Below are positions 1-8,899 of a DNA stretch of 64,000 nucleotides, one piece after another. The notes beneath the pieces are model-generated. The model saw only the letters and a list, made by a program, of their open reading frames with translations, was not told where the DNA came from and did no database searches. Where the stretch lies: positions 1 to 64,000 of the forward strand of contig CAJTCU010000013.1 of NCBI GenBank assembly GCA_910574935.1. Reading direction: 5' to 3'. The translations under genes and the position numbers were made by a program. The DNA comes from Oscillospiraceae bacterium. GTDB lineage: Bacteria > Bacillota > Clostridia > Oscillospirales > Acutalibacteraceae. The stretch's first letter is position 1; each line of letters begins with the position of its first letter.

Positions 1-121
1 CCTGGCTCGACAAATGTCGGAGACTCTGGAAAAACTGCGAACGTAAATTACAGAACTCTTTTCAAATGTTTTCTCTTGCCTTTATTCGTCTGCTCTTAAA
101 TAGATGCTAAACAGATTCTAA
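1..121. mobile_element. Edge fragment of an element with an R3-type end
   Basis: This AT-rich stretch is unlike the GC-rich gene beside it. Read on the minus strand it begins with TAGAATCTGTTTAGCATC, which matches the two ends of the R3 element near 39.8-40.1 kb (TAGAAGCCTGTTTAGCATC) over about 18 bases. The boundary coincides with the premature end of the DUF4038 gene. I infer that an inserted element starts here and continues beyond the left edge. No transposase is visible. Confidence 0.4.
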
Positions 122-738
122 GAGCTGGACTGCCCCCCGCCTGGGTGCAGGGTGATCAGGTGGCGCTTTTGCTCCGTCTCCTGGATGCCCAGGGCCAGGG
201 CCTCGTTCACCTTAAAGTGGTCGTAGTATTTAAGGTTTCTGTCGCCGCCCATGACCCAGAGAATGTTATCCCGGCCGCCGTAGCGCCGGCCCAGCATACG
301 CCCATATTCCCGGGCGTTTTCAGGGGTAAAGATCTCGGGCCCCACCCCATGGGCCTGGTAATACTTATCCCCCCAGGTGGCCACAAAGGCTACATAGACG
401 CCATACTTTTCGGCCAGGTCCAGCACCGCGTCCACATGGTCCCAGTAGGAGTTGGGCCCTGCGTTGTCCCACAGGCAGGGGTCGTATTGGCCGGCCCGGT
501 TTTTTAGTAAGGGGAGCCGGCCGTAATAGTTGGGCTGGGTGAGGCCGTCGAACTCTGCCAGGGCCACCATTTGCGACACGGTAAATCCCTGCCGGGCCCG
601 GGTCTGAAAATACCGCTCCGCCTCTTCCCGGCTCAGACGGTGGAAAAGCTCCCAGGCGGTGTCGCCCAGCCAGAAAAAGGGGCTGCCGTCCTCCAGGCAC
701 AAAAAACGCTTGTTTTCGCTGACACGCAGCAGCTGCAT
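118..738 (-). pseudogene. DUF4038 (apiosidase/GH140-like) protein, C-terminally truncated
   Basis: The N-terminus carries family features of DUF4038 glycosidase-like proteins: FFWLGDTAWELFHRLSREEA, then NSYWDHVDAVLDLAEKYG, VAFVATWGD and ILWVMGGD, typical of the TIM-barrel of GH140-type enzymes that attack apiose or other plant side chains. The reading frame stops after 206 residues, at LITLHPGGGQSSS, which in the family lies only about halfway along (members are usually above 400 residues). The sequence past the stop is AT-rich and ends in an element-like repeat, so the C-terminal half of the barrel is missing. The ATG at 738 follows AAAGGAAG with good spacing; the upstream in-frame ATG at 756 overlaps that site. 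It is the last gene of the importer operon and would have acted on the imported sugar. Probably inactive. Confidence 0.75.
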
Positions 739-784
739 AAAAAAACTTCCTTTCATTATAAATAGAATGTACGATGGGACATGC

Positions 785-1666
785 CTATCCTTTTACACTG
801 CCCAGCACAATGCCGGATACAAAATGCTTTTGCAAAAAGGGATACAGGCACAAAATGGGGACCATGGCAATCACCATCTGGGCGGCAATCAGCGACCGCT
901 GGTTTAGGGCCGAAAGCCGCTTGAGCTCTTCCACCGTCATATTTTGGAAGTCCAGCCGGGTGACAATGGTCTGCAAATAGCTTTGCAGGGGGTACAGGTC
1001 GGTTTTGCTCATATAGATGATGCCGTCGAACCAGGCGTTCCACTGGCCCACAATGGTGAACAGGGCTATGGTGGCAATGGAGGGCACCGAACAGGGCAGG
1101 TACACGTGCAGCCAGGTCTTAAAGTGCCCCGCTCCGTCGATAAACGCCGCCTCTTCCAGCTCGCCGGGCAGCTGCCGGTAAAAGTTCAACATCAGCAAAA
1201 TATTGTAGGCGCTCACCGCCCCGGGCAGCACCAGGGCCCAGATGGTGTTTTTCAGCCCCAGGTTGGTGACCACCACGTAGCCGGGAATCAGCCCGCCGCT
1301 GAACAGCATGGTGATGAAGAAATACCATACATACACGGTGCGGAACCGGAACACCTGGTTGGATTTGGAAAGGGGATAGGCGCACAGCACGGTAAGGAAA
1401 ATGCCCAGGCCGCCCCCCAGGGCCACCCGCTCCAGGGAGATGAGGAAGGCCCGCCAGAAGGGCTTTTGGTCCAAGACGTAGTGGTACGAGTCCAGGCTAA
1501 AGTTCACGGGCCAAAAGATTACCTCCCCTTTCGCCACTGCTATCTTGTCGCTAAAGGACAGGGCCATCACGTTTAAAAAGGGCAGCAGGCACAGCAGCGA
1601 AATCACAGTCAGGATGATCACATTAAACACCCGAAAGACCTTTACGCCTCTTGTTTCTAGTTTCAT
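785..1666 (-). CDS. Carbohydrate ABC transporter permease (LplC/YtcP type)
   Basis: Inner-membrane permease of a CUT1 sugar importer, 293 residues with about six hydrophobic segments. The permease-to-ATPase coupling loop is recognisable as EAAFIDGAGHFKTWLHVYLP, the usual EAA motif, and the protein ends in YPFLQKHFVSGIVLGSVKG, typical of the LplC branch. The ATG at 1666 is preceded by GGAGGGGGG, so an upstream in-frame start at 1705 is unlikely. It lies 19 bases after the partner permease and 46 bases before the DUF4038 gene, in one operon with the solute-binding protein. No ATPase gene is present; such systems usually share an MsmX-type ATPase encoded elsewhere. The substrate is probably a plant or host oligosaccharide, judging only from the neighbouring glycosidase remnant. 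Confidence 0.93.
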   Translation of the reverse strand: MKLETRGVKVFRVFNVIILTVISLLCLLPFLNVMALSFSDKIAVAKGEVIFWPVNFSLDSYHYVLDQKPFWRAFLISLERVALGGGLGIFLTVLCAYPLSKSNQVFRFRTVYVWYFFITMLFSGGLIPGYVVVTNLGLKNTIWALVLPGAVSAYNILLMLNFYRQLPGELEEAAFIDGAGHFKTWLHVYLPCSVPSIATIALFTIVGQWNAWFDGIIYMSKTDLYPLQSYLQTIVTRLDFQNMTVEELKRLSALNQRSLIAAQMVIAMVPILCLYPFLQKHFVSGIVLGSVKG

Positions 1667-1685
1667 AGGTATTCGCTCCCCCCTC

Positions 1686-2603
1686 CTAAAACATCTGGTA
1701 GTCAAAGGCCTTGTAGGAAATGAAATAGGATACCGAAATCAGCGCGCAAGATACCACCGATTTCAACAGCCCCACCGCCGTGGAGGGCCCATATTGGGTC
1801 TGTTGTAGCCCCAGACGGTACACAAGGGTATCCAAAATATCGCCGGTCTCCATCACAAGACTGTTATACAGGTTGAAGATTTGGTCAAAGCCAGCGTTCA
1901 GCACATTGCCCAGGCTGAGAATTATCATCAGGACAATGATCATCCGCATGCCGGGCAGGGTGATGTGCCAGGTCTGCCGCCAGCGGGAGGCCCCGTCAAT
2001 CTGGGCGGCCTCATACAGGGTGGGGTCTATGCCCGTGATGGCCGCTAAGTACACAATGGTGCCAAAGCCGAAGCCCTTCCACACATCCGTAATAATCATG
2101 GTGATGGGAAACCACTGCTTGTCCCCTAAAAAGTAGATAGGCTCTATGCCAAACATACCCAAAAGCTGGTTTACCACGCCGTCGGTGGGGGAAAGAATGT
2201 CGGTGAACACCCCGGCCAGAATAATCCAAGAAAGAAAATAGGGAAAATAGATGACGGTCTGCACGGTGCGTTTAAAGGCCCGAGAGCGCAGCTCGTTAAG
2301 CAGCAAAGCCACCACAATGGGCACGATCATGCCCCAAATAATCTTAGAGACCGCCATAAAGACGGTGTTCCAAAACACCTGGCCAATATTCGGCATGGAA
2401 AAGATATAGGAAAAGTTATCCAGGCCGTTGAACTTCTGGCTAAAGATAAAGCCCTTCGCAGGGTTGTACTTTTGAAACGCGATGACAATTCCGGCCATTG
2501 ACACATATGAGAAAATAAACAGCAGGACCACCCCGGGCAGCAGCATCAGGTGCAGGGGCCACTGCTTCATGCGCTTACTGCGCTTTTTTATGGTCGCTTT
2601 CAT
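1686..2603 (-). CDS. Carbohydrate ABC transporter permease (LplB/YteP type)
   Basis: First of two permeases of a CUT1 importer, 305 residues and about six transmembrane segments. The N-terminus has FIFSYVSMAGIVIAFQKYNP, characteristic of LplB-type permeases that pair with large lipoprotein binding proteins. The coupling motif is EAAQIDGASRWRQTWHITLP, and the protein ends in FDYQMF, a frequent end in this branch. ATG 2603 is preferred over the in-frame ATG at 2615 because AAAGGATG sits 9 bases upstream of it and overlaps the earlier ATG. It should form the heterodimeric channel with the next gene. A stem-loop lies between it and the upstream binding-protein gene, which may set a higher level of binding protein than of permeases. 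Confidence 0.93.
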   Translation of the reverse strand: MKATIKKRSKRMKQWPLHLMLLPGVVLLFIFSYVSMAGIVIAFQKYNPAKGFIFSQKFNGLDNFSYIFSMPNIGQVFWNTVFMAVSKIIWGMIVPIVVALLLNELRSRAFKRTVQTVIYFPYFLSWIILAGVFTDILSPTDGVVNQLLGMFGIEPIYFLGDKQWFPITMIITDVWKGFGFGTIVYLAAITGIDPTLYEAAQIDGASRWRQTWHITLPGMRMIIVLMIILSLGNVLNAGFDQIFNLYNSLVMETGDILDTLVYRLGLQQTQYGPSTAVGLLKSVVSCALISVSYFISYKAFDYQMF

Positions 2604-2680
2604 AGGTAAGCTCATCCTTTCGTTGGGATATTCCGGCGGCGCGGCCTATGGGGCCCAAGCGCTTTTGAACTACTAAAGAG

Positions 2681-2722
2681 GGAAGGGGGCGGCGTACTGC
2701 GCTTTTTCGCCGTCCCCTCTCC
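2681..2722 (-). terminator. Stem-loop between binding-protein and permease genes
   Basis: Arms GGGGGCGGCG and CGCCGTCCCC surround a 14-base loop in the 150-base gap. The tract after it on the minus strand is only weakly T-rich. In importer operons such hairpins usually give partial termination or protect the upstream mRNA, so a leaky terminator is an inference. Confidence 0.5.
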
Positions 2723-2755
2723 TTTAAGAGCCCCGCCCTGGGGCGGCCGCTTCCT

Positions 2756-4438
2756 TTATCTGTTTTCGTAGGCGTCCAGAATCTCCTGGATTTCTTGAAT
2801 GACCTGGTCGCCGCCCATGCCGCGCCAGCCGGAAACCATCTGGTCAAAGCCGGAGTCCAGGTCCAGCTGGCCGGTCATCAGGGCCGCCAGGGTGGTGTCG
2901 ATGAGCTCGTTCATGGAGCTGCCCCGCTCTACCTGGGTGGGGGTGGCCGCGCCAAAGTAGGCGTTTTCCATTACCTGGTCCGGGTAGGTCTGGTCCACAA
3001 AGGCGAAGGCGCTTTCACCGGGGCCGAACATCAGGCCGTACTCAATCAAGCCCGCCTCGTTGTATTCGTAGAACCCCTTGCCGGAGCCGGTCATGTTCTC
3101 ATAGTCGCCGGTTTCACAAGCGGCTTTCCACTGGCGGTAGGCGTCCACGTCGATTTCGGGGTCCAGCAAATTCACTGGGCCATAGTTCCATATGGGGGAT
3201 ACGCCCTCTACGGCAAAGTACTTATTGAAGTCTCCATTCTCACCAAACAAGGCTTCTACATACACATTCAGCATCTTGATCACAGCCTCGGGATGCTCTG
3301 CGTTCACCGTGGCGCAATAAGCGCCCTCTGGACAACCTAGTGATAAGGGGATACGTACAGGACTTCCGTCCTCTGTAGGTAGGGGAATGACCACCCAATT
3401 GGCATTAGAGTCAGCTAACACGTTATCTTTGGGGGTCTCCCAGTGACAGCCGTAGTACATGCCAATGGTCCCGTTGGTAACGTCCTCCATAGAGGTGTTC
3501 CGCTCGGTGGTGGCAAACTCGGGGTCTACCAGGCCCTCTTCCAGCATGGTCTTGATGAATTGAATGCCCTTTTTCATCTCGGGCTGCACGCTGCCAAAGT
3601 CCACCTTGCCATTCTCATCCGTGATCCAGACGTCCGGGTAAGCCCCAAAGCCCCAGAAAAAGCCCTTTGAGGCCCACTTGTAGGCGTTGTCCAGGCGCAT
3701 GCCCAGGGTGTCGTTTTCGCCGTTGCCATCGGGGTCGTTGTTTTTAAAGGCCCGGGCGATGTTCAGTACGTCGTCCATGGTCTTGGGACGGTCCAGCTTT
3801 AGGTTGTCCAGCCAGTCTTGGCGAATCCACAGATGGTTGTAGCCGTTGGTAGAGGGCATAATCCGAGGAACGCCATATATACGGCCTTCATAGAACACTG
3901 GCAAAAAAGCTTTATCGCTTTCGTCCTCAATAATGGAGCGGAGCAAAGGGGAAGCGTATTTCTCATACAAATCGGTCATATCTGCCAATAGACCGCCCTC
4001 TGCCATCTGCTGAAAATCGGACCAGTTGTTGATAGCAAAAAAGTCAGGTAGCTCTCCCGAGGACATTTGCAGCTTAATTTGCTGATTGTACTGGTCGCCA
4101 GTAGCAATCAATTCATAGTTGGTCTTAATATTCAGCTTCTCCTCAAACAGGCGTGTCCAGCGATTATCCGTATAAGGTTCGCCAAAATCCGCAAGCTTTG
4201 CCGACTCGCTATTGTTGATGTCCATATCTCGCCCAAAGTTTGCTGTGTACGTCTCCGCATATGGGGTCATGGGGCCGTCCTCGGGGGTCTCTTCGCCCCC
4301 GCCGGTCTGGCTGCTTTGGGCGGAAGAGGTTTTGCCCCCGCCGCTTGCCGTACTGCTTTCGTCTCCTCCGCCGCAGGCCGCGGTGGAAACTGCCAGGGCC
4401 GCCGCCATTAGAATGGCGATCCACTTTTTCGCTTTCAT
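2756..4438 (-). CDS. Extracellular solute-binding lipoprotein (LplA type)
   Basis: Substrate-capturing lipoprotein of the importer, 560 residues, as long as LplA-type binding proteins. The N-terminus has basic residues, a hydrophobic core and a lipobox-like STAAC with Cys22 as the likely lipidation site, followed by a low-complexity Gly/Ser/Thr linker. The mature part has binding-protein hallmarks such as GELPDFFAIN, RIYGVPRIMPSTNGYNHLWI and DPDGNGENDTLGM. It is the first gene of the operon with the two LplB/LplC permeases. It faces the SAF-domain dehydrogenase across a 328-base gap with a perfect 15-bp-arm palindrome, so both directions may share one regulator. The ligand cannot be read from sequence. 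The ribosome binding site is weak. Confidence 0.92.
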   Translation of the reverse strand: MKAKKWIAILMAAALAVSTAACGGGDESSTASGGGKTSSAQSSQTGGGEETPEDGPMTPYAETYTANFGRDMDINNSESAKLADFGEPYTDNRWTRLFEEKLNIKTNYELIATGDQYNQQIKLQMSSGELPDFFAINNWSDFQQMAEGGLLADMTDLYEKYASPLLRSIIEDESDKAFLPVFYEGRIYGVPRIMPSTNGYNHLWIRQDWLDNLKLDRPKTMDDVLNIARAFKNNDPDGNGENDTLGMRLDNAYKWASKGFFWGFGAYPDVWITDENGKVDFGSVQPEMKKGIQFIKTMLEEGLVDPEFATTERNTSMEDVTNGTIGMYYGCHWETPKDNVLADSNANWVVIPLPTEDGSPVRIPLSLGCPEGAYCATVNAEHPEAVIKMLNVYVEALFGENGDFNKYFAVEGVSPIWNYGPVNLLDPEIDVDAYRQWKAACETGDYENMTGSGKGFYEYNEAGLIEYGLMFGPGESAFAFVDQTYPDQVMENAYFGAATPTQVERGSSMNELIDTTLAALMTGQLDLDSGFDQMVSGWRGMGGDQVIQEIQEILDAYENR

Positions 4439-4609
4439 ATTAATCCATCACTTTTTGAAATTTAGCCGCCCGCTTTTACATCAGCCGCCTGAAAATCCCT
4501 CTCTCAAAAAGCTCAGAGGTGTTTTCAGAATCTTTATTTGCTTTTTGTATAAAACGAGCTAAACTTTTCTTTTACGCCTGTATATTACCACATAATCTAA
4601 CAAAGCGCG

Positions 4610-4650
4610 AGTACTTTTTCAAAATTATTTTCTCTTTTTGAAAAAGTACT
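4610..4650. promoter_or_regulatory. Long palindrome in divergent intergenic region, probable operator
   Basis: AGTACTTTTTCAAAA at 4610-4624 and its exact reverse complement TTTTGAAAAAGTACT at 4636-4650 form a perfect 15-bp inverted repeat with an 11-base centre. The right arm touches the -35 box of the plus-strand promoter (4650-4655). It lies between a sugar-importer operon and a dehydrogenase gene read in opposite directions. A regulator binding site is more likely than a terminator, because no gene ends here and no T-tract follows. The cognate regulator is not in the window. Confidence 0.6.
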
Positions 4651-4678
4651 TGAAATTTTCTTGCGCATGAGACATAAT
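4650..4678 (+). promoter_or_regulatory. Sigma-A-type promoter of the SAF-domain dehydrogenase gene
   Basis: TTGAAA (4650-4655), a 17-base spacer and CATAAT (4673-4678). The -35 box overlaps the end of the palindrome, which would allow repression by a bound regulator. Confidence 0.55.
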
Positions 4679-4766
4679 ATATACCAGAGCCTTTCTTCTG
4701 TTTTTCAAAAGCACGCCATGCTATACTTTCTTTTTACTATATAAAATTTTGAAAGAAGGAATTTCC

Positions 4767-6059
4767 ATGTATGAGATTGACCAGAAGTTGACTGAGTTGC
4801 AGCGCCAGAGCAGGCCAGTTCGGGTGGCCCTTATCGGCGCGGGACAAATGGGTAAGGACATCATCGCCCAAATTGCCGGGATGCAGGGTATGGAGCTGGA
4901 TATTGTAGTAGACCTGACCCTGGAGACCTGCCTGGACGGCTACCGGCAGGCCAGCACCCAAGAGGAAGTGGTAGGCTGCGCTACCCTGGAAGAGGCCGAG
5001 GCCGCCGTGGCCGCGGGCAAAAAGGTGGCCGCCACCGACTACCACCTGGCCGTGGCCCTTTCTACCGTGCGGGTGGTCATAGATGCCACCGGCTCCCCCG
5101 AGATGGGAGCCCGGGTCACTATGGAGTGCATCCTGCACAAAAAACACATTGTCATGATGAATGTGGAGTGCGACGTGACAGTGGGCCCCCTGCTGCGCCG
5201 TCTTTGCCAGCAGGCAGGCATTGTCTATTCTCTAACCGCTGGGGACGAGCCTGGGTCCATTATTGAGGTCTATCGTTTTGCCAAGGCCCTGGGCTTTACC
5301 GTGGTGGCGGCGGGCAAGGGCAAGAACAACCCCCTGGACATCTACGCCCACCCAGGCATGGCCCAGTGGAAGGAAAAAGCCGCCCGCCGGCAGATGGCCG
5401 CCCGGATGCTGGTGGAGTTTGTGGACGGCTCTAAGACCATGATTGAGATGTGCGCGGTCTCCAACGCCACCGGCCTAATGCCAGACTGCCGGGGGATGCA
5501 CGGGCCTAAATGCAACCGGGCGGACCTGGCAAAGGTGTTCAGCCTAAAGAGCCAGGGGGGCCTTTTAGACCAGACCGGCGTGGTGGACTACGGCATTGGC
5601 GACATCAACCCCGGGGTGTTTGTAATTGTCACCACCGAAAACCAGCGGATCATCGACGGCCTGGTGCAAAGGGACATGGGCGACGGCCCCAACTACCTGC
5701 TGCTTAGGCCCTATCACCTTTGCTCCATCGAGACCCCCATCACGGCAGCCCAGGCGGTGCTGTACGGCGAGTCTACCGGCCACCCCATGGATCATATGAC
5801 CAGCGAGTGCATCACCATCGCCAAAAAGGACATTGCCGCCGGCGAGACCCTGGACGGCATTGGCGAGTACTGCTACCGGGCCAGCATTGACCGATACGAG
5901 ACCGCCCGAGAGCAGCGGCTGCTGCCCGTAGGCCTTGCCAAGGGCGCGGTGGCCAAGGAATACATCCCCCGGGATACCCCCATTACTTACGACATGGTAG
6001 ACTTGCCGGAATCTATGTTGTTACAGCTGCGCCGGATGCAGGACCAGCTGCTCTCGTAG
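4767..6059 (+). CDS. NAD(P)-dependent oxidoreductase with C-terminal SAF domain
   Basis: Predicted cytoplasmic dehydrogenase of the homoserine-dehydrogenase-like, SAF-containing family (COG4091), 430 residues. The Rossmann nucleotide-binding motif is VALIGAGQMGKDI near residues 20-32, and MNVECDVTVGPLL is a typical family segment. The last 70 residues form the SAF domain (KDIAAGETLDGIGEYCYRAS to PITYDMVDLP). Family members are often found in operons for uncommon sugars or sugar acids, consistent with the divergent importer, but no substrate can be assigned. ATG 4767 is chosen because GAAAGAAGG lies 7 bases upstream; the in-frame TTG at 4749 precedes that site. It is monocistronic: the next gene is on the other strand and a terminator follows. 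Confidence 0.82.
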   Translation: MYEIDQKLTELQRQSRPVRVALIGAGQMGKDIIAQIAGMQGMELDIVVDLTLETCLDGYRQASTQEEVVGCATLEEAEAAVAAGKKVAATDYHLAVALSTVRVVIDATGSPEMGARVTMECILHKKHIVMMNVECDVTVGPLLRRLCQQAGIVYSLTAGDEPGSIIEVYRFAKALGFTVVAAGKGKNNPLDIYAHPGMAQWKEKAARRQMAARMLVEFVDGSKTMIEMCAVSNATGLMPDCRGMHGPKCNRADLAKVFSLKSQGGLLDQTGVVDYGIGDINPGVFVIVTTENQRIIDGLVQRDMGDGPNYLLLRPYHLCSIETPITAAQAVLYGESTGHPMDHMTSECITIAKKDIAAGETLDGIGEYCYRASIDRYETAREQRLLPVGLAKGAVAKEYIPRDTPITYDMVDLPESMLLQLRRMQDQLLS

Positions 6060-6146
6060 TCCTCTCGTGGAATCTCGCGTTAACTACAAGCCCGCATTCC
6101 CCATACGAGGCTATAAGTGTGATCACCCTTAATCCTCAAAATCGGA

Positions 6147-6188
6147 CAGCAAAAACCCCCTGGGGAATTCCTATTCCTCAGGGGGGTT
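6147..6188 (-). terminator. Rho-independent terminator after the glycosyltransferase gene
   Basis: On the minus strand a stem AACCCCCCTG / CAGGGGGTT is followed by TTTTTGCTG. The plus-strand side lacks a clear T-run, so it mainly serves the minus-strand gene. Confidence 0.75.
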
Positions 6189-6218
6189 AACTATAAGATT
6201 CTATTTCTTCCTCTCCGC

Positions 6219-7469
6219 TTACCTGCGTCCATCCAGTTCGCCAATCGTCACGGCCACTGTGTGCCGGATGGGCTTCCACTCCACCGAGCCGGACATGGCG
6301 ATCATTAAGGAAACCAAAAAGCTGGCCATAAAGAAGGGATAGGTAAAGCTGAACAACACTTTCCGCCGGGAAGAGCAGGGAATGCGCTTCCACTCTGTGA
6401 CCAGCACAATCAGTCCGGTAAAGTACAGCATCACATAGGCTCCGGCCAGGCCGCCCAGGGCCGCCAAAATCACCGGGCCGGTCTCCAGCGTTGGGCTGAG
6501 AACGCCCACCGCGAACATGATCATGTTCATTATAAAGCTGATGCCCATCAGCAGGCCGCTCATGGAGTTCATTACCACGTCGTAGCACCCAAACCCGCCG
6601 GAAAACATGGTACGCATCATACTGCCGCCCCGCCGGGCCAGAATCTGCAAAAAGCCCCGCATCCACCTGGCCCGCTGCTCTACCGACTGCCGGAAGCCTG
6701 TAGGCTGCTCGTCATACAGCACCGCAGCGTGGCAATAGGCAATTTTCTCCCCCCGGCAGATCAAGTCCAGGGTAAACTCCAGATCCTCGGTAAGGGCGAA
6801 GTAATTCCAGCCGCCCATCTTTTCCAGCACTTCAGCGGAGAACAGAAACCCCGTTCCAGAGACCGCGCAGCTGGTGCCCAAAAAGTCTCGGGGACGATTC
6901 AGGAATTCGGACTCCCGCAAAAAGTAGGTGCCATACCCAGCGGTAATCCAGTTGTCTCCAAAGTTTTTGGCATTCCGGTAACCAGTGACCACCGGGCAGC
7001 CGGCAGAGAACACTTTATTCATTTCCGCAATGTAATCTGGGTCCAGCAGATTGTCTGCGTCAAACACAAAGAAGCCCTCATAGTGCTCCTCTGAATGATT
7101 GTTTTCAATCTTCTCCAGCAAAAAGTCCAGAGCATAGCCTTTGCCCACCTGCGCTTTATTCTGGCGCTGGTAGACAATGGCCCCACGGCTTTCCGCCACC
7201 TGGGCGGTGTTGTCCGTACAGTTGTCCGCCACCACGAAAATGTCCACCAGGGCGGCGGGGTAGTTCTGGGCCTTGATACTGTCAATGAGCTGGCCGATCA
7301 CGGCAGACTCGTTTCTGGCGGCAATGAGCACCGCGTACCGGCACAGCCGCCGGGTCTGGAACTTCCGCCCCCGGCCCCAAAGCCGCACCAGCACGTAAAA
7401 CAACTGGTAACAGCAGCAAAGGCCCATCACAGCCGCCAGAGCCAAGTTGATATATGTAAGGGTTTTCAT
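6219..7469 (-). CDS. Membrane glycosyltransferase, family 2
   Basis: Integral-membrane GT2 enzyme, 416 residues. An N-terminal transmembrane helix is followed by a GT-A catalytic domain with DIFVVADNCTDNT, the metal-binding FVFDADNLLDPDY, the acceptor-site segment ALTEDLEFTLD and the signature VEQRARWMRG (a QxxRW motif). Three or more hydrophobic segments follow, at about residues 290-400. This layout matches processive or single-addition transferases making surface polysaccharides or glycolipids (hyaluronan/NodC/IcaA-like fold). ATG 7469 is taken because AAAGGATG precedes it; an in-frame GTG two codons earlier is possible. It stands alone between a terminator and a repeat element, so the product cannot be inferred from neighbours. 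Confidence 0.88.
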   Translation of the reverse strand: MKTLTYINLALAAVMGLCCCYQLFYVLVRLWGRGRKFQTRRLCRYAVLIAARNESAVIGQLIDSIKAQNYPAALVDIFVVADNCTDNTAQVAESRGAIVYQRQNKAQVGKGYALDFLLEKIENNHSEEHYEGFFVFDADNLLDPDYIAEMNKVFSAGCPVVTGYRNAKNFGDNWITAGYGTYFLRESEFLNRPRDFLGTSCAVSGTGFLFSAEVLEKMGGWNYFALTEDLEFTLDLICRGEKIAYCHAAVLYDEQPTGFRQSVEQRARWMRGFLQILARRGGSMMRTMFSGGFGCYDVVMNSMSGLLMGISFIMNMIMFAVGVLSPTLETGPVILAALGGLAGAYVMLYFTGLIVLVTEWKRIPCSSRRKVLFSFTYPFFMASFLVSLMIAMSGSVEWKPIRHTVAVTIGELDGRR

Positions 7470-7671
7470 GAACACACAACATCCTTTCCACCACTGCCCC
7501 CAGCCACTGACAGGGCTATCTAAAGAAACATCTTTGGTGGTGTTTCTTATGGCTTATGTTCTATAGGATAATATGAACAGATTAAGTACAACGCGACGAT
7601 TTTCTTACAAATTTATTAAGAACGCAAAGGTCGAGCCAGGGGAATTTTTTTGAAAAAACTCCCCCAAGTCC

Positions 7672-7836
7672 TAGGGCTTGTTTGAAAAATCGGAAACGCC
7701 GTCTTTTTACCCAGAAGGGGCCCCTTTCTGCGTCAAAAATCCTCGCCAATCGGAAGATTGCTTTGCGGTTTTTTCCTTGAAATGAACCCCTTCTGGGTAA
7801 AAATTCGTCATTTCCTCTATTTTCAAACAAGCCCTA
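7672..7836. mobile_element. R1 repeat (MITE-like), full copy
   Basis: 165-bp element with terminal inverted repeats TAGGGCTTGTTTGAAAA and its complement, flanked by TA. The interior is itself an imperfect palindrome: a segment near each end reads ACCCAGAAGGGG or its complement CCCCTTCTGGGT. It fills most of the 473-base gap between two minus-strand genes; nothing else was recognised there. TA-flanked, non-coding, self-complementary elements suggest a MITE moved by an IS630/Tc1-type transposase (inference). Confidence 0.7.
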
Positions 7837-7942
7837 AAAGCCCTTTCTCCAAATTTTTACATTCATTTATTCCAGCAATAAGCCTGCTAGAACTCTCTGC
7901 TACAAGACCGTATCAGCCAAACAAAATTTCCAGGAGCTGGGT

Positions 7943-8899
7943 TTAGTCCAGTCCGCTGTCAGGGGGCGCGGGGCTCTCCCCTGCCAGCTTGCTCTCCAGC
8001 CACTCCAGCACGTCTGCATAGACTTCCTCCTTACCCAGCTCGTTGAGTACTTCATGGCGCATGCCTGGATACAGCTTTAGCCGCACATCAGCGCAGCCCG
8101 CTCCCCGCAGGGCCGCGGCTACCTGCTGAGGCCCCTGGCCGTAGCTGCCCACTGGGTCCTGGTCTCCCGCGATCAGGAACAAGGGCAGCTCCTTGGGTAC
8201 CCGCCCCGCCCACTGGGGCGCGGTAACCTCTTCCAGCCCCGCAAACAGGTCCCGGTAGCCCCCTGCTGTAAAAGGGAAAAAACACATGGGGTCCGCCTGA
8301 AAGGCCTTGCACACCTTATCGTCCCGAGAAAGCCAGGCCGAGGCGTTTACTGGATTCGGGATACGTTTGTTATAGCTGGCTGTGGCCAGGGTGTCTATCT
8401 TGCTTCCCCTGGACCGGGGACCCAGCAGCCGGCATTGAAGCGCGGCCACGGCTTTGCCCAGTTTTAGCCCCGGGTTTGTGCCCATAGTGCCACAGACAAC
8501 GCATCCGGCCAGCCCCTGCCCATAGCGGATGATAAACGACCGGGCAATAAAAGAGCCCATGCTGTGGCCCATTAGGAACACCGGCAGGCCGGGGTGCTCT
8601 GTCACAGCCTGGTCCATCAGGGCTTTCATGTCCGCCACCACGCAAAGCCAACCATCCTGGTCGGCAAAATGTCCTTTCACCTGGGCCGAGCGCCCGTGGC
8701 CCGCGTGGTCGTTCATATAGACCGCAAAGCCCCGCTCCGCCAAGTACCTGGCAAAGTGGTCATAGCGCCCGCTGTGCTCCGCCATACCATGGGCAATGAG
8801 CAAAACCGCCCGGGGGTCATCCCCTGTCCAACTCCGTGAAAAGATCCGCCCCCAGCCGCTGCTGGCGGGCCGCGTCCATTGGTTTACAATGATTTCCAT
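7943..8899 (-). CDS. Alpha/beta hydrolase, lysophospholipase / monoacylglycerol lipase type
   Basis: Predicted soluble serine hydrolase, 318 residues, of the PldB / monoglyceride-lipase type. Seen in sequence: the oxyanion region VLLIAHGMAEHSGRY, the lid-proximal FAVYMNDHAGHGRS, the nucleophile elbow FLMGHSMGSF (GxSxG), the acid residue in LIAGDQDPVGSYG and the catalytic His in YPGMRHEVLNE. All triad members are present, so it should be active, probably on lysophospholipids or short acylglycerols. ATG 8899 is used because GAAAGG lies upstream; a longer frame to 8950 lacks a site. It is monocistronic, preceded by 470 bases containing an R2 repeat and followed by an R1 repeat. Confidence 0.88.
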   Translation of the reverse strand: MEIIVNQWTRPASSGWGRIFSRSWTGDDPRAVLLIAHGMAEHSGRYDHFARYLAERGFAVYMNDHAGHGRSAQVKGHFADQDGWLCVVADMKALMDQAVTEHPGLPVFLMGHSMGSFIARSFIIRYGQGLAGCVVCGTMGTNPGLKLGKAVAALQCRLLGPRSRGSKIDTLATASYNKRIPNPVNASAWLSRDDKVCKAFQADPMCFFPFTAGGYRDLFAGLEEVTAPQWAGRVPKELPLFLIAGDQDPVGSYGQGPQQVAAALRGAGCADVRLKLYPGMRHEVLNELGKEEVYADVLEWLESKLAGESPAPPDSGLD

